Of a stretch of DNA of 64,000 nucleotides, positions 1-8,035 are shown piece after piece. The stretch comes from Methylobacterium sp. 2A. Lineage in GTDB: Bacteria > Pseudomonadota > Alphaproteobacteria > Rhizobiales > Beijerinckiaceae. Where the stretch lies: assembly GCF_009806555.1 (NCBI RefSeq), contig NZ_VUOK01000040.1, forward strand, positions 124,001 through 188,000, written 5' to 3'. The position numbers and the translations under genes are program-made. Each line of letters begins with the position of its first letter. The stretch's first letter is position 1. Under the pieces are notes generated by a model, which saw only the letters and a list, made by a program, of their open reading frames with translations, had not been told where the DNA came from and searched no databases.

Positions 1-1
1 G

Positions 2-622
2 CCGCGCTTCGTCCTGCCGCCCGGCACCTACACGGCGAATGTGACCTACGGCTTCGCCAGCGCGTCGAAGCGGATCGTCATGGCGGGCCAGCCGATCACC
101 GAGACGCTGCGCGTCGCCGCCGGCGCCCTGAAGCTCTCGGGGGCCGTCGGCGACCAGAAGATCCCTCCGGCCGAGGTCTCGTTCTCGGTCTTCGTGCCGG
201 TCGGGACCAATTCCGAGGGCCGGCTCGTGCGCTCCGGGATCAAGACCGGTGAGCTGCTGCGGCTGCCGGAGGGCACCTACCATGTGGTCTCGATCTATGG
301 TGAGTCGAACGCGATCCAGCGGGCCGACCTCCGGGTCGAGAACGGCAAGGTGACCGAGGCGACCCTCAATCACCGCGCCGCGACCGTGACCCTCAAGCTC
401 GTCGCGGCACCGGGAGCGGAGGCGTTTGCCGGCACCGCCTTCTCCGTGCTCACGCCCGGCGGCGACACGATCCGCGAGGCGATCGGCGCCTTCCCGCAAG
501 TCACGCTCGCGGAGGGCGACTACGTGCTGATCGCCCGCCACGACGGGCAGGTCTACACCCGCGAGTTCAAGGTCGAGAGCGGGCTCGACCGGGATATCGA
601 GGTCGTGGCCAAGGCGGGCTGA
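2..622 (+). CDS. Hypothetical beta-sandwich repeat protein (5' partial)
   Basis: The open frame runs in from the left edge, so the true start lies outside the window; about 206 residues are visible. The visible part looks like repeated immunoglobulin-like or carnitine-carboxypeptidase-regulatory-like beta-sandwich units: phrases of the type LP-G-TY recur (LPPGTYTA near the edge, LPEGTYHV, LAEGDYVL), each followed by short alternating hydrophobic strands. No transmembrane segment, cysteine or catalytic motif is visible. It ends 13 bp before the convergent exporter gene. I do not recognise a specific function; a surface or periplasmic structural role is only a guess. Confidence 0.75.
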   Translation, partial: PRFVLPPGTYTANVTYGFASASKRIVMAGQPITETLRVAAGALKLSGAVGDQKIPPAEVSFSVFVPVGTNSEGRLVRSGIKTGELLRLPEGTYHVVSIYGESNAIQRADLRVENGKVTEATLNHRAATVTLKLVAAPGAEAFAGTAFSVLTPGGDTIREAIGAFPQVTLAEGDYVLIARHDGQVYTREFKVESGLDRDIEVVAKAG

Positions 623-635
623 GGCGAAGGCCGCG

Positions 636-1508
636 TCAGGCGAACCGCCGCGCCAGGGCGACGCAGAGCGCGACGGCGGCCGCCGCACCGATCATCGCGG
701 GCTCGATCCGCTCGCCGAGCACGAGGGCGGCGACGCCGAGGCCGAGGAATGGCTGCAGCAGCTGGAGCTGCCCGATCGCCGCGATCCCGCCCCGGGCGAG
801 CGCCCGGTACCAGAACACGAAGCCGATCAGCATGCTGAACAGCGCGACGTAGGCGAGCCCCGCCCAGGCCGGCAGCGGGATCGCCGAGACATCGGCCGGT
901 CTCAGCATCAGCGCCAGCGGCAGGCTCACCGGCAGCGACAGGACGGTCGCCCAGGCGATCACCTGCCAGCCGCCGAGCCGCCGCGCCAGGACGCCGCCCT
1001 CGGCATAGCCGAGGCCGCAGACCACGACCGCACCCAACATCAGGGCGTCACCGGCCCCGGGCGGAGTCTCGAGTCCGCGGGCGGCGAAGCCGACGGTGAC
1101 GAGGGCGCCGCAGATCGACAGCAGCCAGAACACGGCAGAGGGGCGTTCACCGGAGCGCAGAGCGCCGAACAGGGCGGTGGCGAGCGGCAGCAGGCCGACG
1201 AAGACCGTGCCGTGTGCCGCGCTCACCGTCCGCAGGGCCAGGGCCGTGAGCAGCGGGAAACCAACGACCACGCCGGCCGCCACGATCGCCAGGGCCGGGA
1301 TGTCATGCCCGCGCGGCCGCTTCTCCCGGAGGAGCACGAGGGTGGCCGCGCCGGCGATCCCGGCGAGCGCGGCCCGCGCGGCGCTGACGAACAGCGCATC
1401 CATGCCGGTCAGCGCGAGCCGCGTCGCCACCAGCGACGCGCTGAAGATGGAGACGCCGATGAGACCGTCGATCCACGCGCCCGCAGCGCCCGGCCGCGCC
1501 GATGTCAT
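636..1508 (-). CDS. EamA/DMT-family transporter
   Basis: This 290-aa protein is a membrane exporter of the drug/metabolite transporter superfamily, which exports small metabolites such as amino acids. About ten hydrophobic segments fill the chain, arranged as two EamA repeats; the second has the usual ending with AIGQLQLLQPFLGLG and the tail ALVLGERIEP, both characteristic of the family. The start at 1508 (MTSARPG) places the first membrane segment (IDGLIGVSIFSASLVATRLA) about a dozen residues in, as is usual; the frame stays open upstream to 1703, but that extension is Arg/Pro-rich and looks non-coding. It is convergent with the gene at the left edge. The substrate cannot be told. Confidence 0.85.
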   Translation of the reverse strand: MTSARPGAAGAWIDGLIGVSIFSASLVATRLALTGMDALFVSAARAALAGIAGAATLVLLREKRPRGHDIPALAIVAAGVVVGFPLLTALALRTVSAAHGTVFVGLLPLATALFGALRSGERPSAVFWLLSICGALVTVGFAARGLETPPGAGDALMLGAVVVCGLGYAEGGVLARRLGGWQVIAWATVLSLPVSLPLALMLRPADVSAIPLPAWAGLAYVALFSMLIGFVFWYRALARGGIAAIGQLQLLQPFLGLGVAALVLGERIEPAMIGAAAAVALCVALARRFA

Positions 1509-1793
1509 CCCAACTGCCTGCCCCGCCACGCATCCCTCCCGCTCGCGCCAGGGCATCGAGGTGACACCGCAGGCTCGGTGCAGCCAGAGACGATGCCCGG
1601 CCGGGCGGCCGATCTGTCCTGGCATGCGGGCAGTACGGTTCGCGGCCACCGACCTCGGCGGCGTCTTCGGCCGGGCGTGCGCGCCGGTCGCGGATGGTTC
1701 CATGTTCCAGTGATTAACATTTCTGCGCGGAGGCGGAACGATAACAAGGTCCGGGTCTTACCAGCGACCCATAAGGGCACTTTGGAGACTCAG

Positions 1794-2192
1794 ATGCGCC
1801 GCCTTGTTCTCGCTACCCTCGCCGCCGCCGCCCTGGCCGGACCGGCCCTGGCCGCCAACGAGGCGCCCCCGACCGTCGCGCCGAAATTCGAGTCTGTCCC
1901 GCAGGATGCGGTCCTGAGCTACAACCTGATCGGGCTCAACGTCACCGACGCGCAGAACAACACCGTCGGCGAGATCAAGGACCTCGTGATCGATCACGAC
2001 AAGCTCACCGGCTACATCGTCTCGGTCGGCGGCTTCCTCGGCATGGGCGAGCACTACGTCGCGGTCTCCCCGGCCTCGATCGCCCTCGGCTACGATGCCA
2101 ACGCCAAGAAGTGGAAGGCGGTCATCGGTGCCACCAAGGATCAGCTGAAGTCGGCGCCCGAGTTCAAGTACGACGGCAAGTTCAAGCGCTGA
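1794..2192 (+). CDS. Secreted PRC-barrel domain protein
   Basis: A 132-aa protein with a clear Sec signal peptide (MRRLVLATLAAAALAGPALA, cleavage at ALA-AN) followed by one PRC-barrel domain at roughly residues 40-120: LIGLNVTDAQNNTVGEIKDL is the typical opening of this fold. PRC-barrels occur in photosynthetic reaction centres and RimM and often act as small protein-binding modules; periplasmic versions are common in Methylobacterium and rhizobia and their role is mostly unknown. The start is supported by a GGAG ribosome binding site eight bases upstream. It stands alone, transcribed away from the exporter gene. Confidence 0.88.
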   Translation: MRRLVLATLAAAALAGPALAANEAPPTVAPKFESVPQDAVLSYNLIGLNVTDAQNNTVGEIKDLVIDHDKLTGYIVSVGGFLGMGEHYVAVSPASIALGYDANAKKWKAVIGATKDQLKSAPEFKYDGKFKR

Positions 2193-2266
2193 ACATCGGC
2201 ATCCGTCCCCGTCCGCCGATGGGCGGGGACGGCTCTGCACCGCCGAGACGATGCGCGCCGGCCGAG

Positions 2267-2509
2267 TCAGACCTGACGGTCGAGGGCCTCGCGGGCCAAG
2301 CGCGCCACCATCGCCTCCCGCCGCGCCTGACGCAGGATGATCCGGGCCGCAGCCCGCGCATTCGCGGCACGGAGGGCAGCTTGCGGACCGCCCTCGCGCA
2401 GCGCGCGCCAGGCCAGGGCGCGAAACCATTTCATGTTGGCGAGCGCCGCCGCCCGGCGGCTGATCGGACCGCCGACATCGAGCGGCTTCTCGAGTGTAAC
2501 GGACGCCAT
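2267..2509 (-). CDS. Small basic hypothetical protein
   Basis: An 80-codon frame with strongly G/C-biased third positions encodes an alanine- and arginine-rich protein (MASVTLEKPLDVGG at its start, then amphipathic helices). Two in-frame ATG codons are possible; the inner one at 2509 was chosen because the residues before it look unlike protein. The ribosome binding site is weak. It is convergent with the PRC-barrel gene, 74 bp from that gene's stop. I recognise no domain. Codon bias favours a real gene, but a spurious frame cannot be excluded. Confidence 0.5.
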   Translation of the reverse strand: MASVTLEKPLDVGGPISRRAAALANMKWFRALAWRALREGGPQAALRAANARAAARIILRQARREAMVARLAREALDRQV

Positions 2510-2789
2510 TGGCTCAATCCTGGACTGCAACCCGCCGCTTGTCCGCTTTCAAGACAAGAAATGGCGTTGCCTGGGCATTTGGGCAATAGAGATGCCATCG
2601 ACAAACTTCTGACGGATCGTGAAAATTCGGCATCCTCGAAATGCGGTACGCCGAAGGGGCGCAGCTTCGGGTCATCTGCCGTGGCCACGCGGCGGCGAGG
2701 CGCGCGGGAACGCGGCGGCGCGGCGGTGACTTCCCGCTTCGGAACGGCCCGACACCGCGTGTCGCCGGACGTCTGCGGCGAGGAAGCCC

Positions 2790-3284
2790 GTGTCGACGAT
2801 CTTCGATGCCCATACCTTCGCCCTCACCGCGCATGCGGGCCAGCTCGACAAGGGGGGCGAACCCTGCATGCGGCACCTGGAGCGCGTCGCGAACGCCGCC
2901 CTTGCCCGGGCCGGCCATGCCCGTCTCGTCGACGGGCTGGATGTCGACCCGATGGAGATCATGCAGGCCGCGCTGCTGCACGATGTGCTGGAAGACACGC
3001 CGCGCACCGCTTCCGACCTGCGGGCGGCCGGCTTCGCGCCGGCGATCGTCCGGACCGTGACGCTCCTGACGAAGCCCGCGGCGCGAATCGCCTATTCGGA
3101 GCGAATCACCGCGCTGATCGAAGCCGATGACCTCGCCGCGATTCTCGTGAAGATGTCCGATACCGAGGACAATCTCGTCCCCGCCCGGATTCCGCCCGCC
3201 GCATCCTTTCTGAAGGAGCGCTATGCCACCGCATTCGCGCGCCTCAGAGAAGCTGCGGCCGCCAAGGGCTATACGGGCCGCTGA
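2790..3284 (+). CDS. HD-domain metal-dependent phosphohydrolase
   Basis: A 164-aa single-domain HD protein resembling the hydrolase half of RelA/SpoT enzymes. The signature AALLHDVLEDT carries the metal-binding His64-Asp65 pair; an upstream AHAGQLDKGGEP (residues 14-25) and a later KMSDTEDN match the remaining parts of the fold. Such small HD proteins hydrolyse phosphoester bonds; whether this one acts on (p)ppGpp like a MESH1-type enzyme or on another nucleotide cannot be told. Length is close to the small alarmone hydrolases. GTG is the start, preceded by a GAGGAA site at suitable spacing. It stands alone. Confidence 0.82.
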   Translation: MSTIFDAHTFALTAHAGQLDKGGEPCMRHLERVANAALARAGHARLVDGLDVDPMEIMQAALLHDVLEDTPRTASDLRAAGFAPAIVRTVTLLTKPAARIAYSERITALIEADDLAAILVKMSDTEDNLVPARIPPAASFLKERYATAFARLREAAAAKGYTGR

Positions 3285-3488
3285 CGCCGCACCGCTCCGG
3301 TAATGCCGGAACCCCGGCTCCACCCTCCGGTTGGCTTCATATCCGACGCGGGACCCTCCGGACCGCCGCTCCATAGGTTTGAGGTCGTGCCAGGCCCTTC
3401 AAAGGGCTGGTGCTCCTTCGAGGGGCGCGTCGAACTGGCGGCTGCGACGTCCGCATGTCGGAGTGGATCGGGGCAGAGAGGCACCCTC

Positions 3489-3716
3489 ATGAGCACGTCG
3501 AAGAAGAATCCGGCCGCAGACCGCCATCACGGGGGACCCGGGAGCAGTCACCAGGATGCCTCGAAGCCGCAGGCGCCGCATCATGAAGACCCGCCGCCCG
3601 GCGCCCCGACCAACGATTCGAAATCGCACGTTTCGGGCGGCGGCGGCGAGCGCGACAGCCACCACACGCATAGCGGCCAGGGCCGCGCACCGGATCGGAC
3701 GGATCGTTCGCACTGA
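3489..3716 (+). CDS. Small hydrophilic His-rich hypothetical protein
   Basis: A 75-aa protein that starts MSTSKKNPAADRHHGG and is rich in His, Gly, Ser, Pro and Asp, with many HH pairs, so it is probably disordered and could bind metal. The ATG at 3489 follows an AGAGAGG ribosome binding site; the frame is open further upstream but without protein-like composition. Such short disordered proteins are frequent in Methylobacterium genomes. No domain is recognised and no function can be assigned. Confidence 0.55.
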   Translation: MSTSKKNPAADRHHGGPGSSHQDASKPQAPHHEDPPPGAPTNDSKSHVSGGGGERDSHHTHSGQGRAPDRTDRSH

Positions 3717-3866
3717 TTGCCGCGAGCACGTCTCGTGATCCCGGGCGTCGAGCCCGGCGCCCGAAGACCTGATCGTCGGGATCGGAACGTCCGGCTCGGG
3801 AACCTTCGGCGGGGCGGGCGGTAATCCAGGCGCCGCACGAGATGGTCACGTGATGAGGACGCGCGC

Positions 3867-4328
3867 TTGATCCAGCCGACCCCGCAATCGACCGCCCAGG
3901 TCGCCGGGCACCCGATCCACGCGATGCTGGTTCCGATTCCGGTCGTGTGCTTCGTCGGGACGCTGGTGACCGACATCGCCTATTGGCTCACCGCCAACAT
4001 GCAGTGGGCGAACTTCTCGGCCTGGCTGCTGAGCGTCGGGCTGATCGTATCGGCGCTGGCAGTGCTCGCGGGCCTGATCGATTTCTTCGGCGACCGCCGG
4101 ATCCGGCGGATCCGAACGGCCTGGATCCACGCGGCCGGCAATGCCGTGGCCCTCGTCCTCAGCATCATCAACGTCTTCGTGCACAGCCGTGACGCCTACA
4201 CGTCGGTGGTCCCGACCGGGCTGATCCTGTCGGCCGTCGTGGTGCTGATCCTGGGGCTGACCGGATGGCTCGGCGCGGCACTCGTGCATCGTCACGGGGT
4301 GGGCGTGCAGGCGGAGGAGCGGGCGTGA
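3867..4328 (+). CDS. DUF2231 family membrane protein
   Basis: A 153-aa inner membrane protein with four hydrophobic segments. The motif VAGHPIHAMLVPIPV near the N-terminus, with its two histidines, is the hallmark of DUF2231 proteins. The start is TTG at 3867; no ATG or GTG gives the complete first motif. Its last codons overlap the next gene by four bases (GTGA), so the two are likely co-translated. In other bacteria DUF2231 genes often accompany c-type cytochromes or PQQ-type dehydrogenases, which fits the sorbosone-dehydrogenase-like neighbour. The molecular role is unknown. Confidence 0.85.
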   Translation: MIQPTPQSTAQVAGHPIHAMLVPIPVVCFVGTLVTDIAYWLTANMQWANFSAWLLSVGLIVSALAVLAGLIDFFGDRRIRRIRTAWIHAAGNAVALVLSIINVFVHSRDAYTSVVPTGLILSAVVVLILGLTGWLGAALVHRHGVGVQAEERA

Positions 4329-5677
4329 GACAGGGCATGACCAACGGCCGACGGATCATCGCTGCCGCGATCCTGCTCCCGCTCTGTGCCTGCGGGCCGG
4401 ATCCGATCGACCCGCAGACGCAGGTCGGGCCGAACCCGCCGCTGCCCGAGCCGCACCAGTATCTCCTCCCGCCGATGCACGTCTCCCATGTGGTCGGCTG
4501 GAAGGAGGGCGAGACGCCGCAGGTCGCCGCGGGTCTCCAGATCAAGGCGCTGGCCACGGGCCTGAAGAACCCGCGCTCGATCCTCGTGCTGCCGAACGGC
4601 GATATCCTCGTGGCGGAGAGCGGCGGCCCGACGCCGCCGGTCAACCGGCCCAAGGAGATCATCATGGGCTGGCTGGAGCGGAAGTCGCATTCCCCCGAGA
4701 CCCCGGGCCAGCGCATCACCCTGCTGCGCGACGCCGACGGCGACGGCGTGCCGGAGCAGCGCTCGATCCTCCTCGACAAGCAGAACTCGCCCTTCGGCAT
4801 GGCGCTGGTCGGAGGCGACCTCTACATCGCCGACACCGACGCGGTGATGCGCTATCCCTACAAGGCCGGCGAGACCCGGATCACCGAACCCGGCGTCAAG
4901 CTCACGGAACTCCCGGCGGGTCACATCAATCACCACTGGACCAAGAGCCTGACCGCCAGCCCGGACGGCACCAAGCTCTATGCCGGCGTCGGATCGAACA
5001 GCAACATCACCGAGAACGGCATCGACGAGGAGAAGGACCGGGCGGCGATCTGGGAGATCGACCGGGCGACCGGCGCCCACCGGCTCTACGCCACCGGCCT
5101 GCGCAACCCGAACGGCCTGACCTTCGAGCCGCAGACCAAGACGCTCTGGTGCGTCGTGAACGAGCGCGATGAGCTCGGCCCCGATCTGGTGCCGGATTAC
5201 ATGACCTCGGTGAAGGATGGCGGCTTCTATGGCTGGCCGTACAGCTACTGGGGCCAGCACGTCGATCCGCGGGTGATGCCGCAGCGGCCCGAGCTGGTCG
5301 CCTCGGCGATCATGCCCGACTACTCGCTGAGCTCGCACGTCGCCCCGCTCGGGATGACCTTCTACACCGGGACCGCCCTGCCGCAGACCTATCAGGGCGG
5401 CGCGTTCGTCGGCGAGCACGGAAGCTGGGACCGGAGCCCGCTGAACGGCTACAAGGTGGTCTACATCCCGTTCGAGAACGGCAAGCCGGCTGGCAAGGCC
5501 CAGGATGTCGTGACGGGCTTCGTGACCGATAACAGCGAGGCCCGCGGACGTCCGGTCGGCCTCGCGGTCGACAGCCACGGCGCCCTCCTCATCGCCGACG
5601 ATGCCGGCGGAACGATCTGGCGGGTCACCGGCGCGAATTCGCAGTCTCAGGCCGCACCGAACGCGATCGTCCGTTGA
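4325..5677 (+). CDS. Sorbosone dehydrogenase/PQQ glucose-dehydrogenase-like lipoprotein
   Basis: This 450-aa exported protein has the six-bladed propeller fold of soluble PQQ-dependent sugar dehydrogenases and L-sorbosone dehydrogenase. Visible family features are GLKNPRSILVLPNGDILVAE (blade 1), LYATGLRNPNGLTF, GFYGWPYSYWG and the final VDSHGALLIADDAGGTIWRV. The N-terminus (RRIIAAAILLPLCAC) is a signal peptide ending in a lipobox-like LCAC, suggesting membrane anchoring on the periplasmic side. Start: GTG at 4325 overlaps the stop of the DUF2231 gene; the ATG four codons later is also possible. If it binds PQQ it would oxidise sugars or aldehydes in the periplasm; the substrate is unknown. 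Confidence 0.85.
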   Translation: MRQGMTNGRRIIAAAILLPLCACGPDPIDPQTQVGPNPPLPEPHQYLLPPMHVSHVVGWKEGETPQVAAGLQIKALATGLKNPRSILVLPNGDILVAESGGPTPPVNRPKEIIMGWLERKSHSPETPGQRITLLRDADGDGVPEQRSILLDKQNSPFGMALVGGDLYIADTDAVMRYPYKAGETRITEPGVKLTELPAGHINHHWTKSLTASPDGTKLYAGVGSNSNITENGIDEEKDRAAIWEIDRATGAHRLYATGLRNPNGLTFEPQTKTLWCVVNERDELGPDLVPDYMTSVKDGGFYGWPYSYWGQHVDPRVMPQRPELVASAIMPDYSLSSHVAPLGMTFYTGTALPQTYQGGAFVGEHGSWDRSPLNGYKVVYIPFENGKPAGKAQDVVTGFVTDNSEARGRPVGLAVDSHGALLIADDAGGTIWRVTGANSQSQAAPNAIVR

Positions 5678-5702
5678 TCGAGCCGAACAGGAGGGGCGCC
5701 GC

Positions 5703-5909
5703 GTGACGATCTCAGCCCGTTCCCCCACCGCGATCAGCGACGAGGGACGGCACGCGCGCGACCGCGGCGATCCGGTCACCGCCAATCCGTATCCGCCGGG
5801 TTCCGACGCGCATCGCACCTGGGAGCGCGGCTACCGCATGCCCGACGAAGAAGCGCCGGCATCCGAGCCGGCGGCGGAAGAAGCGGGCCGTTCCGACCGA
5901 GCGTCGTGA
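5703..5909 (+). CDS. Rmf/CrpP-like small protein
   Basis: A 68-aa protein whose centre, NPYPPGSDAHRTWERGYR, matches the short signature of the Rmf/CrpP family (ribosome modulation factor and related small basic proteins). Rmf helps dimerise ribosomes in stationary phase, and CrpP was reported as a quinolone-modifying protein, although many relatives have unknown roles. The GTG start follows an excellent AGGAGG site nine bases away. It lies 25 bp after the sorbosone-dehydrogenase-like gene and may be in the same transcript. The N- and C-terminal thirds are acidic and probably disordered. Confidence 0.7.
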   Translation: MTISARSPTAISDEGRHARDRGDPVTANPYPPGSDAHRTWERGYRMPDEEAPASEPAAEEAGRSDRAS

Positions 5910-6016
5910 CGGCGTCACCCGGCTGGGGGCCGGGAACAGCCGCGCTGACGTCGGGTTCCCCGGACGACCGGCGGCACTCCGTGCCTGGCTGCCGGCCCGA
6001 TAGGGAGACACACGCC

Positions 6017-6268
6017 ATGAAACCGATGATTCTCGCCCTCGCCGGCCTCGTCGCGATCGCTGCGCCCGCCCTGGCTGCCGAGAGCGGCGGCACGTCCCGC
6101 TCGGGCACGGCCAACAGCACCGGTCCGAACGATGCCGGTTCGGGATCGAGCCCGGGTGCCAAGGGCAGCGGGCCGTCGACCGGATCGATGAGCCGCTCAG
6201 GGACCACCAACAGCACGGGTCCCAACGATGCCGGATCGGGCTCGAAGCCGGGTCCCTCGGGCCGCTGA
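6017..6268 (+). CDS. Small secreted Ser/Gly-rich protein with internal duplication
   Basis: An 83-aa protein with a signal peptide (MKPMILALAGLVAIAAPALA, cleavage ALA-AE) and a mature part made almost entirely of two copies of a repeat of about 21 residues: SRSGTANSTGPNDAGSGSSP and SRSGTTNSTGPNDAGSGSKP, joined by a Gly/Ser linker. The repeats are hydrophilic and low in hydrophobics, so the mature chain is probably disordered. ATG at 6017 follows AGGGAGA. A GC-rich hairpin (6296-6323) lies just downstream. Function unknown. Confidence 0.75.
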   Translation: MKPMILALAGLVAIAAPALAAESGGTSRSGTANSTGPNDAGSGSSPGAKGSGPSTGSMSRSGTTNSTGPNDAGSGSKPGPSGR

Positions 6269-6295
6269 CGTCGACCGCTCCGGCGCCGACACGAT

Positions 6296-6323
6296 GCCCC
6301 GCCCCCTGGGTGTCGGGCGGGGC
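6296..6323 (+). terminator. Possible hairpin terminator after the Ser/Gly-rich secreted protein gene
   Basis: A 9-bp perfect GC stem (GCCCCGCCC with GGGCGGGGC) around a 10-base loop begins 28 bp past the stop codon. There is no U-tract after it, so termination by this hairpin alone is uncertain. Confidence 0.35.
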
Positions 6324-6486
6324 GGAGAACCGCGACGGGGGCCGCTCGGAGGCCGCCCTGACCGTCGCCGCGGCCCTCTGAACTCCGGCGAACATCCCGT
6401 CCTGCCGGGCGGCCGCGGTGCCCGTTACGGGAACGGGGGCCGGTCGCCGAAAATTCGATCTCGCGAACACGCCTCACGGAGGGGTC

Positions 6487-6645
6487 ATGCCGCCATTCAG
6501 CCGAATCGTGTGCCTTGGGCTTCTGGTTCTCGGCCTCGCCGCCTGTGACGACAAGCAGGCGCAGAACAATACGCCGACGAAACCGGATACGCAGAAGCTG
6601 GAGCCGCAGACGGATCAATCCGCGCCGAGCCCCCAGAAGCGGTAG
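6487..6645 (+). CDS. Small lipoprotein
   Basis: A 52-aa protein with a lipoprotein signal: a charged N-terminus, hydrophobic core CLGLLVLGLAAC and a perfect lipobox LAAC at residues 17-20, followed by a polar tail of about 32 residues rich in Asp, Lys, Gln, Thr and Pro. The ATG follows an ideal GGAGG at six-base spacing. It would be anchored by an acylated cysteine on the periplasmic side. No domain is recognised; tiny lipoproteins of this kind are often of unknown use. Confidence 0.75.
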   Translation: MPPFSRIVCLGLLVLGLAACDDKQAQNNTPTKPDTQKLEPQTDQSAPSPQKR

Positions 6646-6691
6646 CGGGTGAATCGGCGGCCGCCGGGAAACCCGGGCGGCGCGTCGCAGG

Positions 6692-6853
6692 CTAGGTCCC
6701 GGCTCGATTCGACTCGGACGGCACGTCGCCCTTCAGGTCGATGATCATCGGGGTAGCGGCTGCGAAACCCTGGGCTGCTTGCGCGATCAGGTCATCGAGC
6801 GCGTCGATGAGGTCGAGCGTCCGATCGACGGCCTTGGAGAGGATGCCGTTCAC
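6692..6853 (-). CDS. Possible small hypothetical protein
   Basis: A 53-codon frame begins with GTG at 6853 behind a G-rich stretch and encodes NGILSKAVDRTLDLIDALDD followed by LIAQAAQGFAAATPMIIDLK, an amphipathic helical peptide with an acidic face. Third codon positions are G/C rich. There is no recognisable domain. It is convergent with the small lipoprotein gene. It may be spurious. Confidence 0.35.
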   Translation of the reverse strand: MNGILSKAVDRTLDLIDALDDLIAQAAQGFAAATPMIIDLKGDVPSESNRAGT

Positions 6854-6935
6854 GCCTGCCCCCGGGTTGGAGCGCGCCGCCGTCGAACGGCGGCGCCTCA
6901 AAGGTTGCGTGTCATACGAAGCGCATCGGCCGTGA

Positions 6936-7052
6936 TCAGACGAAATGCATCGGCAGGGCCCGGGCGAGCATCTCGGCGTAGGTGCCGGCCAGGACGGCGA
7001 AGGTCGCGGCGGTGGTCGCGGCGGCGACGGTGAGGCGGGTGGTGAGGGGCAT
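6936..7052 (-). CDS. 38-aa peptide with hydrophobic segment
   Basis: A short frame starts with ATG at 7052 and encodes MPLTTRLTVAAATTAATFAV, then LAGTYAEMLARALPMHFV and a TGA stop. A GGAGA ribosome binding site lies seven bases upstream of the ATG. The composition (an Ala/Thr-rich hydrophobic stretch after one Arg) suggests a single membrane span or an uncleaved signal-like peptide. Every codon ends in G or C except the initial and final few. It is oriented with the small frame at 6692-6853. Function unknown. Confidence 0.5.
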   Translation of the reverse strand: MPLTTRLTVAAATTAATFAVLAGTYAEMLARALPMHFV

Positions 7053-7231
7053 CGTCTGTCTCCATCGGATCCGCAATGGTGTTCGCGGCGTGTCTCCGAT
7101 GTAAGCTCAAGCTTTCAGGGTCGACGTGCTCCGGCACACGACCCATGGAAGACAGTCGAAGGTGGGGACTGCTTGGTTATCGTCGCCCCCGATCACCACC
7201 TGCGCGGTTCGTCGGGAGGGCGGCATCCGGC

Positions 7232-7699
7232 TCAGCAAGCCGCGCAGATTGGCTTGGCCGTCCGCTGCCCCTCGCGTTCGAGGCGATCCAATGCGGCATC
7301 CCGCCCCGAGCCCGGTGACGCGGCGCCCCGCCGTTTCCCGTCGCCGACGGGCGGCGTGCTGGCCATGCCGCTCAGGCCGGGCCTGTCCTCGGAGTCCGTC
7401 CGGCCCGGGTTGCGGGTCTTCGCGATGGCCGACCGGCCGATCGGATCCGCACCGATCGGCGCCCAGGCGGCCCGCTCACGGGCGGATGCGTCGAGCTGAG
7501 CCGTGGGATCGACGCCGCCCGCGCGCGCTCCGAGACCGGGTGTCAGGAGCTGGCCGGGCTCGGCGTTGCGCGGCAGGGCGCCGTTCGAGACCGCGACCGG
7601 TGCGAAACCCGCGTCCGGCGGCGCGGTAGCGGACGTCGCGACACAGGCCCCGAGGGCCGTCGAGCAGCAGAGGAGGATTGAGATCCGAAGCGCGACGAT
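7232..7699 (-). CDS. Putative lipoprotein starting at a non-canonical ATC codon
   Basis: On the minus strand an uninterrupted frame of 156 codons with strong G/C third-position bias ends in TGA at 7232-7234. Its first residues read (M)VALRISILLCCSTALGAC, a textbook lipoprotein signal with lipobox LGAC at residues 16-19. No ATG, GTG, TTG or CTG lies in frame between an upstream stop (TAG, about 24 codons before) and the lipobox; instead an ATC codon at 7699-7697 sits six bases behind a GAGGAG ribosome binding site. The gene therefore either uses the rare ATC start, as known for a few bacterial genes, or carries a G-to-C change in its start codon. The mature part is polar (ERAAWAPIGADPIGRSAIAK among others), ends PICAAC, and has no recognised domain. 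Confidence 0.6.
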   Translation of the reverse strand: MVALRISILLCCSTALGACVATSATAPPDAGFAPVAVSNGALPRNAEPGQLLTPGLGARAGGVDPTAQLDASARERAAWAPIGADPIGRSAIAKTRNPGRTDSEDRPGLSGMASTPPVGDGKRRGAASPGSGRDAALDRLEREGQRTAKPICAAC

Positions 7700-7859
7700 G
7701 GCGGGCTCCTCACGATTTGGGGTCCCGCCCCGCCCGGCAGCCGAGGCGGCGAAACGCCTGGCCGCGGTCTACGCCGGCGGCATCACCCTTGAGCGCGTCT
7801 GAGCCGCGAGCCGGCCGCCTTCGGCCGGATCCTCGAACCGCTTCTTGATAGTGAAGGGA

Positions 7860-7935
<76 letters not shown>

Positions 7936-8035
7936 GATCGCATCTGCGATCCGCCCCGGCGGCCACCAAGTCCGCTGGGGTGGCGGGCTGATACCAACGT
8001 GGCCGGGAGCTGTCCACCCCCGGCCGGCATTTTTC

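Noticed and set aside
41..622. Start of the first gene at GTG 41
   Set aside because: The same frame is open without interruption to the window edge and the residues before position 41 continue the repeat pattern, so the gene is 5' partial.
7810..7827. Hairpin CCGGCCG-CCTT-CGGCCGG near the tRNA-Lys gene as terminator
   Set aside because: Perfect short palindrome but no U-tract in either direction and the small loop makes its role unclear.
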